Assembly: GCA_013398055.1 (NCBI GenBank)
Contig: VZRS01009539.1
Location: forward strand, 434,001-498,000
Origin: Ifrita kowaldi
Taxonomy: Eukaryota > Chordata > Aves > Passeriformes > Cinclosomatidae
DNA: 64,000 nucleotides
Direction: 5' to 3'
Position 1 is the first letter of the stretch. Each line of letters starts with the position of its first letter. Of the stretch, positions 1 through 14,100 are shown in pieces. Under the pieces are notes generated by a model, which saw only the letters and a program-made list of their open reading frames with translations, ran no database searches and had not been told where the DNA came from. The position numbers and the translations under genes were made by a program.

Positions 1-3000
1 ATGTGCCATAATTATTCATGAAGCCTTCAGCCAGGCAGGCTATATCTGGCTATAATTCTTGCACATGTCAGTCATAGGGAACATCCAGCTTTTATCCTTC
101 AGGACGCTGACAAGGGCAGGAGAAGGTATGATCCCAGTGCTAGGAGGAAGCTTCCAGGCTCTTTGTTACCTAAGGAAATTCCTGAGTTAGCCCCTCGCTC
201 CCCAAAACAAAGCACCAGCAGAGTTCAGGATTGAAGGATTAAAGTCACAGCAGACATCATTCAGAAAGCCGTTTCACAGAGCCAGGAGGAAAAGCCAAAG
301 ACTGCAAGTCACATTTCTGGGAGAAATCTTAACTAAGGAGAAAATAGCTGTCACGTCCATTTGGGAAATGGCAGACTTGAACTCAGGTTCCTCTTTTGTG
401 TGCTTGTACTTAAACCTGTGTTTCACAGCTTGCATGGAGGATGCTCTGTCTTTAACAGTGACTGAAATGACTCAAGACACTCCCTGGCTCTGCAGGCAAG
501 AGCCTCATGTCCATGCAGCTTGTCTTTCTGTCTGTGAAGTGACACATCTCACACAGGCTGCCTTTGACAACAGTCTCACAGAGATGACACACAAACCTGA
601 ACTCCGTGTGGCAGGGCACGTCCTGATACAGACCACATGGCACCCTTCATGACACCACAGCATGCACTAGCCACTAAACAAATCTGCATGACCACAGGAA
701 AAACTCTTGCTACCCTTAAATTTTTCAAGCAGAAACATAGCTGATGATGGATGTGACAACACCTGTGACTGACTGCCTGTTCACTGGTTTTGAGCTTGAA
801 AGATAAGCACATAGCCTCCTCTGCAGGCTTTTTTCACCTCGGTGTTTGCAGTAGGCACAGACATGTGGTATCCTGCTGAAGTTTGGTTTTGTGGAGCACA
901 TTTGTCACCATCTGTGCTCACCTATCAGCAAACTCACTATCCCAACAAGCAGCCACTGAGCTGAGGGCCACTCTTTGCCTTCCCTTCTACTTTAATGATT
1001 CAATGAATATATGTCACAAGCAATATGTGGGCAAAAAGAAAAATCAAGAAACAGTCTCTAAACCTTAGTGGCTAAGAAAAATTCATACAGGGTTCAGGAA
1101 ATTTAGGAACAACATTCTCAGTGAGGAAAGAGGTTCACTGTATTTCGCTGAGAAATATCTAGAATAGACAGAAATCTCAATGATAGGAAGGTTTGTTCAG
1201 GTGACTTCTGAGGAGTTAGGTTTCAAATTAGATTAGATGGTGGATGAATGTCACTAATGACAATTGATCTCTCACCTGAAGGGGGACCTGTAAGATCCAT
1301 AATTATAAACATCAAGGAACTGGGCTCCATCCTTTTTCAGCTCCTAATTTTAAGCAGCTTCTGTGACAGATCAGGGCCTCAAGTCATTCAGTACATACTC
1401 AGGTACACAAAAGACACTTTGAGTAGCTGAGCATATGGAGAATTTAACCCGTTTCTGAGTTATCAGTGCTCTTTGGGATCTAAAACTTCGAGTGGCAGCT
1501 GGGCATATGTGTCTCCCAGTGAATTAAAAGGATTAATCAGATCCATAACAGCTCAATGCTATTAGACCTTTTCAAATGTGAGATAAAAAGGGTTGTCTCA
1601 AGACATTTTTACTACAGACTAGTTTAAGGTGTGGGGTTTACTGATTACAGCAGACAATAAAACATAAATACAGGAATTTCCAGCAACTAACTTGGTGTTT
1701 AGGAATTTGATGAAACACAAGAATTACTAGACTCAATCATCAAATTCCTCCTTTAAGTCAGCACACTGTCTACTGAAGTGCAATCCTTTTTAAAGCTGGG
1801 GGTGCTGGCACTTTCCAAGGGCATCAGAAACTCCCAGCATTACTCTATTTGGCACAGGATGGTACACGTCCCACTCCATTTTACTCCAAATTTTTTGGTA
1901 ACTATTTTGTCTTTTCACTAATCTCCAGCTGTCTGCCTACCTATCTGCCATTTTTTCACTTCTTTTATAGGACACTAATCCCTGTATGATGTAATTTTCT
2001 TTGTTGCCTGAGGACTGGTCTGGGGTGTTTCCCTTTCTGTTCCTCAGTCTCCCTCCCATAGGAGCTGCTGCATTCATCATGTTAAATTTTGTCATGATGT
2101 TGTGGTATGGACATGTACTCAGTGGGGAATAAACTGAAACCAACAGAGACATTTTCAGTTAAAGTCAAACCTCCAGAGGTGCAAAGTTAGTTCCTTACTG
2201 TGTAATCAAACCCTCAGCAGGAGTCTGCTGCTAATTGTGACATTTTTCGGCAAGATGCTTGAACACAGGTCACTGGAAATTCATGTACTTCAGATCATTT
2301 TAATAGAACTAATATGGTATGCACAGAAGGGCTTGCCTTCTTAGCCCTACAGAGTTTCAGCTGAAAAGGCCATTTAACATTTTACAGCAAAACCCTTTAT
2401 AAAGCACAAAATGTAAAACTCGGGCATATTCTCCAATGGTTAATGTAATATACAGTAATAGCAAGGCTTGGCTCTTAAATGCTTTCTCTAGTCCACTGAA
2501 GCATTTGCAGAAATAATCCCACTGACTTCTGAGCTATGGCTCATGTGTTTGAAGTTTAGCACATCATCAAGTGTTCTGTTCTGTCAAGGCCCCTGAATGT
2601 TTTAGTCCACGAATACATTTTTTAGAAAAAATACACCTTTCGAATAAAGATAGAAAATAAGAGGCAGATCAAGTTCATCTAATTAATTTCTTAGTTTAAT
2701 TCTCCTAACTGGGGAATTAATCTAAAATAGGTGCTTTATTTTCCACTCTGTGAAATGGAGAAAAGTCAGTGCCTTTTGAAAGTTACCAGAAAGAGAAATT
2801 ATTTGCTTAAGTAAGCTACATAATCTTGAAAAGAGTTGATTCTTCCAGGCTTTCAAAATTCTTTCTACTGCTTAAAAAGAGTCAGGCTGAGGAAACCATC
2901 ATCTAAAATGGAAGTGAGAGTTACATGCCTAAATCAGACAGGCAGCTGTAGGAGAAAACAGTTCTTGTTTTACATCAAACCAAAGAATAATGACAAAAGT

Positions 3001-4299
3001 AGGAATTAAACCTACAGATAAGAAAGTTTGTAATCTCTCCTCTTTTTTTTTCCATTCCTACAAAATTGATTTTTCCATAAATTTTGAATACTGAGATCTG
3101 CAAAATCTTGGGTTCAAACTTTTCTGTGCCAAAGAAATGCATAGATGTTTTATGGAAGTTGTATTTCCTTTTCTCTGGTATCCATGTGCTCCCTCTTTTT
3201 AGGACCTGTGTGGCTGCAAAATTCTCATGTTGTACTTTTGAGAGTGGAATAAAGAGTGCCGCAGTGTGTGAAACCAGGCCATGGATGAGCACTGGGATTC
3301 AAGGCAAGAGAACCATTTTTTATGAAGCAGTAAAATAATTCAACTAATATGAAATAAGCCATTAGGGAAAATAGTTAAGGGGTATAGGAATTTCATTCCT
3401 CAGTTAGAATGTTTGTTTTTTAAAAAAAGAAATTGATGGAAAGTTTACAAATTACTGATAAAGTCTTATTCCTAAAATATTCCAGGCCTGACCTGAAACA
3501 GAAATTGTGAGAAATACTCTAAAAAGTCTTTCAAATTTTCTGGCCTTGGTTTGTAAAAGGAGAGTTCCTGAGACTGCATTTCCCTTCTGTTGATTGCCAG
3601 CTTCCCTGAAGACAATGATTAGCCAGTTACAGAATTTGGCTTATATCATACCTTCAGTCATGGTTCTTTGGCCTGGGAGACTGAATAATCTCTAGCTGGT
3701 GAAAGATCTGATAAATCTGATAAATCTGTTAATTTGTATGTTAATGGACTCTTTCATCTGACTGTCCCTTTTTAAAATTTATTTATTAATGAAATAACAA
3801 AAACATCTACAAAGGAGGTAGGCTAGCACAACTGGAATTCGCTTCTCTCTCTGTCCCAGGAGAAGTTGTATGTAACACTTTGAAAAATACTTAAGTGATT
3901 TAGGAATTTGCGTTTTATTTTTTATGAGTGATGGACACTTGCAGCTGTATGAAATGGTGTACCTAACTTATTTTCTTTGCAGACAAATATATAGCCTTGA
4001 AGGCATCTTTGACACTTCCACAGTATGTAGAGAGATTGAATCATTTTAATTCATAGCTTCAAGGAAAATTTAAAGAATACAACATATTCACATAGACTGC
4101 TAGTTACTGAGGAAACTGTTTTTCATCAGGCACACTCACAGATATAAAAAAGGAGTGCATTGTTCATATTTCTTGAAACATTGTTTTGGTGTGTATGTGA
4201 ATATTCCATACATAAGAAAGGAGAAAATAATATGTTCACATTGCTGCTGCTCTGATAGTCTGTCTTCCACAGTGGATAGACTTTTTCAATGTATTTTTA
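1..4299. other. Unassigned AT-rich non-coding stretch
   Basis: I see no gene, RNA gene or repeat family here. Open frames are short; the longest is 105 codons on the minus strand at 2975-3292, and it resembles nothing I know. Around 3708-3730 there is a tiny tandem run of an ATAAATCTG-like unit. The stretch is consistent with intergenic or deep intronic DNA. Confidence 0.6.
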
Positions 4300-5400
4300 A
4301 GGTAATAATAATTTAATACATGAAGGCAATTAGAAAATATGGTAAAAATATAACAAGGGTTTATGAAGATAGATGGTGTCATAGTAAATTGATAGCTTTC
4401 TATGAAAAAATAGCTGATTTTCTAATTAAAGGACACATAGTAGATCTAATCTGTCTGGTTTTGAGCAAATCATTTGATATGGTGTCAGATATACTACTAC
4501 TAGTTAAAACATAGGGATTAGAATAAAAATTGTAATATGAGAAACAGGCTGGCCAAAAGAGACAAAAATGGGTATTATTAGAAGAGGACAGTTCAGAATG
4601 GGGAAAGATTACTTTCAGATTCTTTAAAGACTGATGTTGGGATTAATCTTATTAAATACTTTCATTAAGGACTTTGTGCAAAATAGGTATAAATTAATGA
4701 AATTCATAGTTGAAATGATGTTGAGAGGCATTGTATTTGTAGTAGGGGGTGAAAATACACACGAGAAACCAAATGACCTTGAGGACTGAACTTACAGAAA
4801 AGAGGCAAATTTAATATATCTATGTGCATGGCCATGCACTTTTACACTAATACCAAGATTACGTGCTTTACTTGGCGACCAACCTTTGGAAATAAGCGAG
4901 GAGGAGAAATATCTGTACATGTTATTTGATCCCGAAATAATGTGCAAATGGAAGTGTGACTCAAAATGTGTAAGGCATATCCAAAGGAACTAAAGAAATA
5001 TTCTTTCCTCTATCTGGAGAAGGACTAAAAGAATAAGTGGAAGGACATTGTATTTTATGACTTAAAGCTGAAAATGTTATGTCCATTTAGCTTGAAAATG
5101 GAAGAGTAAAGAAAGGTTGTTTTTTTTATTTACAGGTGACAAATAGGGCTAAATGCGATGCATATATGAGAAAAAATAAGCATAAATTTGCAACGAGCAC
5201 ATCAGCACAGATAATCTGAAAGGTGTATTTAACAATGTATAAACTGAGATTCTTCAACAGTCTTTCAAAACAGCCAGTATGGGAAAAGACCTTGTTTTAA
5301 ACTTCCCAGAAACACTATGCGATATATTTAAAAACAAAGACAGAGGCTTGGGCTTGAAAACTCAAAAGGTGCCTTCCAATTCTGTCATTCAGTATTCCTG
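4300..5400 (+). mobile_element. Fossil CR1-type LINE (ancient, heavily decayed)
   Basis: A heavily mutated CR1-family LINE in plus orientation. The frame at 4320-4514 still reads VDLICLVLSKSFDMVSDILL, which aligns with the CR1 reverse-transcriptase motif A block (LDFSKAFDTV type). The catalytic aspartate position now reads Leu-Ser, so the enzyme is dead. Downstream words match the order of a CR1 consensus: the post-motif block around 4620-4700, an EEEK-like stretch near 4900, and a tail near 5340-5398 ending in a CCTTCCAATTCTGTCATTC-like CR1 end. Many stops and indels indicate great age (CR1-X/Y or L3-like). Boundaries are approximate. It is one of three fossils in this window covering the same part of the reverse transcriptase. 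Confidence 0.62.
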
Positions 5401-6242
5401 TAAATTAATGTTGTAAATTTAGTTCAGAAATCCTGTTTTTGTGGAAACAATATATATGCATATATTTCATATACAGTTATATTTACTATTAAATTTTCTG
5501 TACACTGTGATTGGAGGCAGATAGAATAGGTCCTCCTCAGGGTCATAATAACAGACATAACTGAGATAAAATGCTACCTAAAAGTCTAATTTTCCTCTCA
5601 TCAATTCCAGCTTTTAATTAAGGTGGTACAATACCTTCAACATTGCTGGATATTCACTGCAACAAAATAATCCAATACCAGAGTTTTTTACTCTCTCCTA
5701 GCTAGTATAGTCAATTGAGTCCCTAATATATATATATGTATGTATATGTGCATGTATATACATCTCAGCCTTAGGCAGAGTATATATTTAAAATGGATTT
5801 ACCAGAGTATTTCCCCAGAGATTTGTATTCCCTGGGTTTCGTTGTTTTGTTCCTTTTGTTTCTTCTGATGGTAGACTATAAGATTGGCTAGATTGGAGGT
5901 GTGAATGCACCCCAGAGGGAATGTCTTATTCATTTTTCATAGTATAATTGATTATTTTGAATAATGTATGTGATGGATGGATAATGAGTGGAAAAACAAT
6001 GTCTAAACATGACTTGGTACTGCTTTCTACAGTATCTGTGATTTGTTGGCCTAACATATGAGGTTGGCCTTACAGGACAAGATAACTGTTACATGATTTT
6101 CTGTAAGTCAAAGTAATTCAGCACATTTCCCCTCTCAGAAAAGTTATATGAATATGCAGAATTTCATTTATTTTTTTTATCTGAGATACTAGTATAAAAT
6201 TATATACGGAGTTAAATTAATGCTGGAATTTTTTTGAGAGGA
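5401..6242. other. Unassigned AT-rich stretch with a short TA/TG microsatellite
   Basis: No gene seen. Positions 5726-5765 form an impure TA/TG dinucleotide run. The rest is unremarkable AT-rich sequence between an old and a younger CR1 piece. Confidence 0.6.
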
Positions 6243-6575
6243 TTTATCAGACCTAATTGTGGCCTTCCAGGACCTGAAGGGAACCTACAAGAACAACGGA
6301 GAGGGACTATTTACAAAAGTGTGTAGTAACAGGACAAGGGTGAATGTCTTTAACCTGAAAGAGAAGAGGTTTAGATTAGGTATAAGGAAGAAATTATTGA
6401 CTGTGAGGGTGGAGAGGCACTGGCACAGGTTGCTCCCTGGAAGTGCTCAAGGTCAGGGTGGACGGGGATTTGAGCAACCTGGTCTGGTGAAAGGTGTCCT
6501 TGCCCATGGCAAGAGGGTTGGAACTGGTCTTTAAGGTCACTTCCAGCCCAGGCTGTTCTATAATTCCTTGAGACT
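6243..6575 (+). mobile_element. CR1 LINE 3' end fragment
   Basis: A 5'-truncated CR1 in plus orientation. It carries, in order, the typical end of ORF2 and the 3' UTR: a GGCCTTCCAGGACCTGAAGG-like block, the GGTTTAGATTAGGTATAAGG block, a GAGGCACTGGCACAGGTTGC block, a GAGCAACCTGGTCTGGTG block, and the terminal TTCCAGCCCAGGCTGTTCTA tail. These words occur in the same order in the CR1 copies at 23.2-24.0 and 55.9-56.5 kb. An open frame of 91 codons overlaps it (6259-6534), but this is a remnant of the CR1 frame and not a host gene. Divergence looks moderate. Confidence 0.92.
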
Positions 6576-9500
6576 GTCTTTATTAGAAATAGCATTTTTT
6601 AGAAAGTTGGGATTATGACAGGCTCTCTGCTTGAATTCCTGGGGCTAACTTGAGCTGTGGTGTGACTTGCAGTAAGAACAGGCTCATGTCATAGCATCAA
6701 AATTTTTTTCTGTCTCATCCTAAACGCACTGCAGCGACACATGGGATCTTCTTTGCTTTACACCAGATTGACTTTTAGGTGTGTGTTGACTTGGAGTTTG
6801 GGCAGCAGGTCAAGTCGTAAAGTGTCTCTCATCTCAGCAAGACAACACTTACCCTGTGGATCCATAGGGGCCTCTAAGAGCAGTCAGTGTTTAAAACAGG
6901 TGCATTTTGACAAATGTAATCTGTGAAATATCAAAGTTAATTTCCTTTAGCCCTGTGAGCTGTACCTGTAGAAAAGGGACTGGATAAGAAGTACACAGTG
7001 AATATATTTTTGTTACATTTTTGTGGTTACAGCTTGTAGGTTGCTGAAGGGAAAAATGAACAAATTGATGGATTTGGTTATGTGTGAAATGGATATGTAA
7101 CAAGGGAACTAGAAAACCTTTAACATTTCCGGAGATCAGAACTTCCAACCTACCGTATAATACTGCATTCCAGTTTCATTCAACTGGGATGGAGAGAAAA
7201 ATTCCATAATATTGGTGTGCCCTTAATTGTCACAGGGAAATAAAATTACAAAGTTTAGTAATACCATAAAAATGTGTGGTGTTATGCAAGAACTTAAAAT
7301 TACATGCTCCCTAAAGTAAAATTATTATACTACAGAGGCTCACAAAAGCTTTCAAACTAAGCAGTATAATCTCACAGTTAAGAGCTTTAACTTCGGTTGA
7401 GAAAGGATAGAAACATAAATGCCATTGCTGTCAAGACCAAACAGCACAACAGACTCAAGGTGAATTTTTATGTGTTTTTCAAGCACTTTTCTTATGCTAA
7501 TGGTGTTGATAAAAACATAAGACATAATATTTGTACTTTCCGTGCACAGCTGAGATATGAATATCAAAGTCAGAACAAAGGAATGCCCATTTATATATGG
7601 ACACATGGAAACAGATATGCACAACCCATTGACACCTTCCAGTCAATGAAGGAACAATAGCAAAGGACAGATGCTCATTGTCCTGAATCCATCAAGCTGA
7701 AGCCATGTATCTCCCATCTTATCAAGAGTCCTACCAGACAAAGCTTATCTGGGAAAAGATTTGAGTGCAGGAAAAAACAGACTCTTCAAACACCAAACAA
7801 AAGGTCAAAGTGCTAATGGTGGATAGAAAGGCTTAATCATTCATACTTTACCCTACACTGAGTGTTCTTGTCTTCCAGCACGATGGCCAGGGCTTTTTGG
7901 CCAGCAGGGCCATTTCACACAGAGAACCAGCTGATCAATATGCATTGCATGAGCAGACACTGGACTGGAGCACAGAATTCTCTAAATAGCTCTCACTCTG
8001 TGTTGTTGAAAAGATTAAGCAAATTCATGAGCAGAAAATATGTATTCTGGACGATCCAGACCCAATGCACTTTGGTCCTTTGTAGTCCCTGCTGTGAAAT
8101 TTTAGGACCCCACAGGATTAGCCACTGAACTGCAAAATAGATCCAGGGCTTTTTCCAGCTGATGCAAGGCAGTGAAAAACAACTATTGACTTCTGCCAAG
8201 AGAAGTTATACATGTCCCCTTGACAGAAGTGAACCAAATAGGTTTTCTGAAAACCAATATAAAGAAAATGTAGTAGTCTACCGTCCAGAAATGCAGGTTT
8301 GTATCTAAAAGTGTCTAGGTTTTCGAACTAAGTGATAATGGCACGCTGTAAAAAGTACAGTTAGTTTTTAAACTTGAAGACAACAAGTTTTCAGATGGTG
8401 GACATGCACAAGACTACCTAAATAATAATAGTCTCCCAGATAAAAAGTTAAATCAAGTCCTAGGCTAAACTGTGAATTATGAAAATCCGAACAAGGAACT
8501 TCCATGTAAGTAAGCCACAGTGTCAGGAGGTGCAGTTCACCCAAAAGATGGGTAGTGAAGGCACCATCTGGCACCTTGCGTTTGAGGAACTTTTGGCGTG
8601 CAAGTTGTTACATCGCTATTCTGAAGCTTTGATTTTTGGGGAATGTGGCTGCTGTATTTTGGTTACCCTAGTGATGATTTTCTCTCTGTTTTGTGTTAAG
8701 GTTGACATAGTTTGTAATGACAATTGAATAATTAATACATGAAGTCTGTGGATCTGGTTTCTACATTTCAGGTCAATTCACTGATCATTGATCACTGAGC
8801 TTAGAGCAGCTACTCTGCCTCACTCAGTATTACAGTTCATTTTCAGGTGAAGAACCTCCACACATTTCCCTCTTTTATTATTTTTTTCAGGACCAGCTTT
8901 CTCAGGATTATTTAAATTTGTATTAAACAACCCCTGATGGTATCACCTGGAACTGGGTTTTCACTGGGTTCAAGCAATGATAGACTCAGTTCGCAGAATA
9001 TAAAATAAGTGCTGTTTACTAAATAAACAGAGACCATTTCTGGCTCAAGACATTCCTGAGAAACAAATTTGGAACATGGGAGGTGAAACTTTGTCTGTAA
9101 GTGCTCTGTCCTTAAACCTGCTGATTTTGGTCACTGTCAGAGTAAAAACTAGGGTAGATCTGATTTTTTATCACCGCTTTTGTATTCTCAAAATTAAGGT
9201 GGCAGATTAACCAAGACCGCAAGAAGTCATCTCGTTTCCTCTGGCCACCCATAATTTCCAACTCTGTCTGAAGGTGATTGACCAGAAGACTAAAGTAACA
9301 CGGCAACAAGGCCACTAGAAGAACCTGAAGTGGACAGAACAGAACGCTGCACAATTTAAATTGTTTTACTAGAGCACAGCCAGAAACACTGATAAAGTTT
9401 ACAGAAAGATTTTCATTGGAAAAGGAAAAATCTGAAGTGAAGAGCTGGAAAATGTAACTTAACACATAATATTCTGTTCCCAGTGCTCTGAAACTGTAAA

Positions 9501-11039
9501 AGCTTTTAATGAATGAATACTGAAAAATTTATGCTGCTCTTTTTACCTTTCTAGTGTCTGGATAATTTTGGCTAAGGGCCTGGAAAATAAACTGTAATTT
9601 ATTATGACCTGGCACCTTGGATAGATAGAGTGCTTTGTTATTTGGCTTAGTTGTACACTCTTTTATTCATGAAAGACAAAGTAACAATTGGCTTCTTTCC
9701 TATAATATTTTTGGAAGAAGAAAAAGGTGTTTTTCTCAAGGTGATACACTTTGATTTCAGTCAGATGCCAAATTATGAATAGAACTTGATATTTTGTTTC
9801 ATGTTGATTCATGATAAAAATATTTTTGATATTAAATACCACAGCTTTCTGGGAAATTTAATTTTTTTGTCACAATATTTAAGCATTGCTATACAGAATG
9901 CTTACTCTTATGAAGAAATTTATGGACTACTATACCTCATTTATTTGTATCTACAAAAGAGGGATAATAACACTTATCTATGTGACAAATGAGATAAGCA
10001 GCTTAATTTATTAAAGTTTGTAAACTGCTTTGAGATCCTCCAGTAAAAGTTCCTCTGCAAGAAACAAATAGCAGTCATATCATAAAGGAAACTAAACCTT
10101 TAATTTTGCCAAAGTTCCCCGGGTGAATAGATAACTCTTTAATAAGATTAAGGACGTGTTTGAGATTGGCAATTTTATAACAAATCCTCAGTGGATACAA
10201 ACATGTAAAGTTGCTTGGCATAACTTTTTGCAATTGCATTTGTAAAAGTAATTGGATATTACGAGACTGTGAATAGCGGAGAAATACAGCTGGGAGTTCC
10301 AAGTTGTGAATTATATGTCATATTTTATTGTATAGATGTGAATGTTGCTGCTGTTGTGGAATTTGAATGGGTTTTCTGTCAGATGATTTATTAGTGTATG
10401 AACAGTATTTGACTAACATTATACTTATTTATTGATACTCATAACAGCCATTTGATCATATGGTAACATGAAGAAATGGTTGCAACACTGTGATTCACAT
10501 ATGTATTTTTTTCCCCTTTTTCGACTAACCCTGATGTGCCAGAACATTTGTAATCAATTTTTAAAAGCTGTAAAGACTCAAAAGGATACTCTTGAACCTG
10601 GGATGAAGAAGAGTATAGCTCTAATTGAATATTACTTTTCTCTACATAGAAGGATGGAAAGAGCTACACTGACTGTTTTCCTGTAAGAATGAAAGGCAGG
10701 TCTCATTTGAAAGGAACCCTCATCATCTGAAGTGACCTAATATGTGTTTTGATTGAATAATTCTGTGCTATCCAGCAGAGAACAATAGCCTCAGAACAGC
10801 AAGATTACATCCATTCATGTTTTGACATTTTTCTTTTGATTTTTTTTACAACCCTCAGAGATAAAAGGAAACAATTTAAATTGCAATAGAATAAAAGTGT
10901 GCTGTTTTTGAGTATGCAACCTACATTTATTTAAAAATAAGCATTAAATATTTTCAAGCAGTGTTACAACTGAGAATTTCCTCATATAAAAAGAACAAAA
11001 TTAAGGTCCATGATGTCAAGAATGACTCAAAGCTGTACT
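6576..11039. other. Unassigned non-coding stretch
   Basis: No gene or known repeat recognised over about 4.5 kb. The best open frame is 117 codons on the minus strand at 9112-9465. It is hydrophobic at its start and polar at its end, shows no motif, and is plausibly chance. Short frames at 7352-7660 occupy the same bases on both strands and are not credible. Confidence 0.55.
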
Positions 11040-11190
11040 ATTTATACTATATAATCATGGAATATGTTGGGTTGGATAAAATGTAAAACATATCTGGTTC
11101 CAAACCCTTTTCTGTGGGCAGGGACCCTCCTGTCTTGGGGGACTATAAATGAGGTATCTTCAGTGTGTCTGATATATCTTAGATATGATT
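11040..11190 (-). mobile_element. Small antisense CR1 tail fragment
   Basis: The plus strand reads ATAATCATGGAATATGTTGG, then a TTGGATAAAATG-like block, CTGGTTCCAAACCC and a TGTGGGCAGGGACCCTCCTG-like block. This is the reverse complement of the last ~120 bases of a CR1 3' UTR. Divergence is high and the end near 11190 is uncertain. Confidence 0.55.
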
Positions 11191-14100
11191 GCTCCTGTGC
11201 CATAGTCAAATATTCTTTTAATGTAGGGAAATGAAAATAACAAGAATCAAGCAGGATTCCACCACTTATATTATTATTATTGGTATTCTTGGGTTAATAG
11301 CCATACTAATATTGCTAGTTTAGTAGGAAACTATTCCAGGCCTTAGGAATAGTTTTACAACTCAGAATTCAGCCTTGTCCTCGGCAGCTGTCAGCATCTT
11401 CAGGGTCATCTGAATTGTGCCCATGGTGGATTTAATGCTGCGTCTGACACAGCTTTGAGCAGCAGTAGTTTTTGTTCCTGTCCATGGGGTCACGTGCCCC
11501 AGATGCCTGGCTCAGATGCTTCTCCTGATGCTAAGTGTTGAGGTGAGGGTGAGGTGGCAGCTTGTCTCTTTTTTTCATCAATCTTTGCTCTGTCAGAATT
11601 GTAGGAGGCCTTTTTGCCCTGTTAGTCTAGACACCAGAAGCCCAAATATCTTCTTAAGCTCTGCCAGCAAAAAATGACCTCAAAATCTTCTTAAATTATA
11701 GTGAGCTGTATATTCACTCACAGTTTAAGGCTCTTTGTAATGCTTGGTGCCAGAGTAGTGCCAAATGTAAATCAGAGTCAATATAAATCAGGGCTCCTTT
11801 AATGTACTATGCAGAGTGGGAACTAGAAAGTTTAGAATCAAGTAACAGTCTCTTTTCTCTGGTATGAGACTCATACTAATTTATGTTCTGATCACGAATG
11901 CATGGAATCGTTTGTACCCTACTATTAAGAAAATATGTCTCCTCCTTAACATAAATTTTCCTCATTCTTAAGTTAAAACAATTTTCTGCATCATCCTAAT
12001 TTCCCATAAAACCCCCCCAAAATATCTATTTTAATGAAATTACAGAATTACATTAAAAGATGAAAATATTTGGGATGACAAAAGGAAGGAATGTTTGTTA
12101 CTATCCCTCCATCATTTACAACAAAAGCTGTCCGAGTAATAAGATCATGTTCTGTGTTATGACTTGGAGACTAAATTTAGCTCTTCAGTCTTTTGTTATT
12201 AGCAGCCTTGTTAATCTAGCTGAACAAAGAAGCTTAGATCCATATGACAATGGGATTTATTAGACACACATCAGAACTTAATATTGTCCTTTAACACCAG
12301 CTCACTGTAAGTGGATCTCAACTCAGATTTTTTTCCTATCTATCTACTCTAACTGGATTCCTGGAGCTAATTGCCAGGCTTTACTCTTCTGTGGGATTCT
12401 GCAAGCCATGCCTTCTAAGCCTCGCAGCTAGTTCCTTAAATATTTACCCTCCTTTCTTCCCAGAAATTGCTTTCTTCATGAGACCTGTGGGTATCTCTTG
12501 GCTTAGCATTTGGCATCATAAAAGAACAAACAACATTTCAAGACAAAAAAAAAAGCGCTTAAAAATCATTTCACCCCAAGCTCAAGCCTTAAAAAGTGTA
12601 ACAAAATAAGGCATTTCAGAGGTAATTTTTATGTCTGATTTTACCTTTGCTTTTAGTCTGATAGGTCATGGTTGAAATTGGGAAGAGTTCTCTTAATCAA
12701 TCTTTTCCTGTTTTTTCTTCTCTGGGAACAATACATCCCCTTGTAACAAAATACAGTGTGTCTTCTGTCTGGATTTGGTATCTTACTAAAATATCTAGCA
12801 TTGCTTTTTAGTTTAAAAAAATTTTTTCTTTTTTTTTCTAAAGATTCATCAGCTGTTCTGATGCCTGATTCCAGTAAGACAAATTCCCCTAGGCAGTAGC
12901 CTGTAATTGTTTAAGGTTTTGTTCAGTTTAAATATGAATGCTGATTACGTTCAACCATAAGTCAACTGCCAGGTGCAACAATTTTCTCAGATATATTTGA
13001 GGAGAAAGTTGGGAAGGTTTCGCACAAGACGAAGGAGATCTACCAAGGAGTACCCATGAAATAATGGCAGACAAACTGAGGCAGACAGATCTGCTTCATT
13101 ACAGCACATACAATTTAGGAAAATAAAATAAAGTAAAAAAAAAGTAAGGTAAAAATCACTTGGTAAGAAGTGATACCTTCAAAAATATAAAGGGTATATA
13201 TATATTTTTTTTTTATGTTTTAAAAAAGTGGTTTTATTCCTTCACAAACTTTGGCAAAAGAGTTTATTTATCATTTAGATGACCCCCATATATCTGTTTG
13301 CTACTTTTTTCACATTTCAACATAAGGTTGTCTTTTCCCATTTTGAGTGAATTTTAAAGCTCCTTATTTTAAAATATATTCCTAAAGTATAGCCTTGACT
13401 TTACCGAAACCTCCAGTTATCCCCAGCAGATTTGGAAACATTTTCTTACTTTTCTTTTTCTACTACTGTTACTTACTGAAGTCTGTTATATTTACACTTG
13501 GTCTTTTCTACTCTTGTCTAATCTGCTCTCTTCTGGTGCTTTGTCATGCCCTGCTGTTGAACTCTGATTATGTAGAATTCAAAAATTAGGTCTTCATAGA
13601 GACCTGAGGAAATTTCAGGTCAGCTGTTTGGATAATCAACAAGTGTCTGGTACATTCTCTTCCAAAGTGTGAAGGAGACTAAGGAACAGCAATAGCAGAC
13701 TTCTGCATCTTCAAAGCATAGATTACTCAGTTCTTTAAAATTTTATTTTCTGAAAGTAGAGACTTCTTCTATATTTCAATATGTGAAGCTCTTTATTTTT
13801 ATGTTGAATTCAGCCTGCTTGCAAGATGACCTGTTATTCTCACATTCAGAATCAGTTCAGCTGTCACAGAAAGCAAATATAGGCAGATTTTCCTCAGTTT
13901 ATATCATCCATATTTTACATCTGAACAGTCTTTTTATAATTTAAAATCAATGTTACCCTTTGCGGGTTTTTTTAATCAAAATAGATACTAAAAGAGTTAA
14001 CCTCTGTAAATATAAGTTCAGTGAGCTCAGACAGAAGGCAACGTCATCCTTAGATTTCTTTCAGGTGTATTGGAGATTTCCTATCATGAATTTGGCTTCA

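Noticed and set aside
9112..9465. 117-codon minus-strand frame as a gene
   Set aside because: No motif, no splice or promoter context; chance is the simpler explanation.
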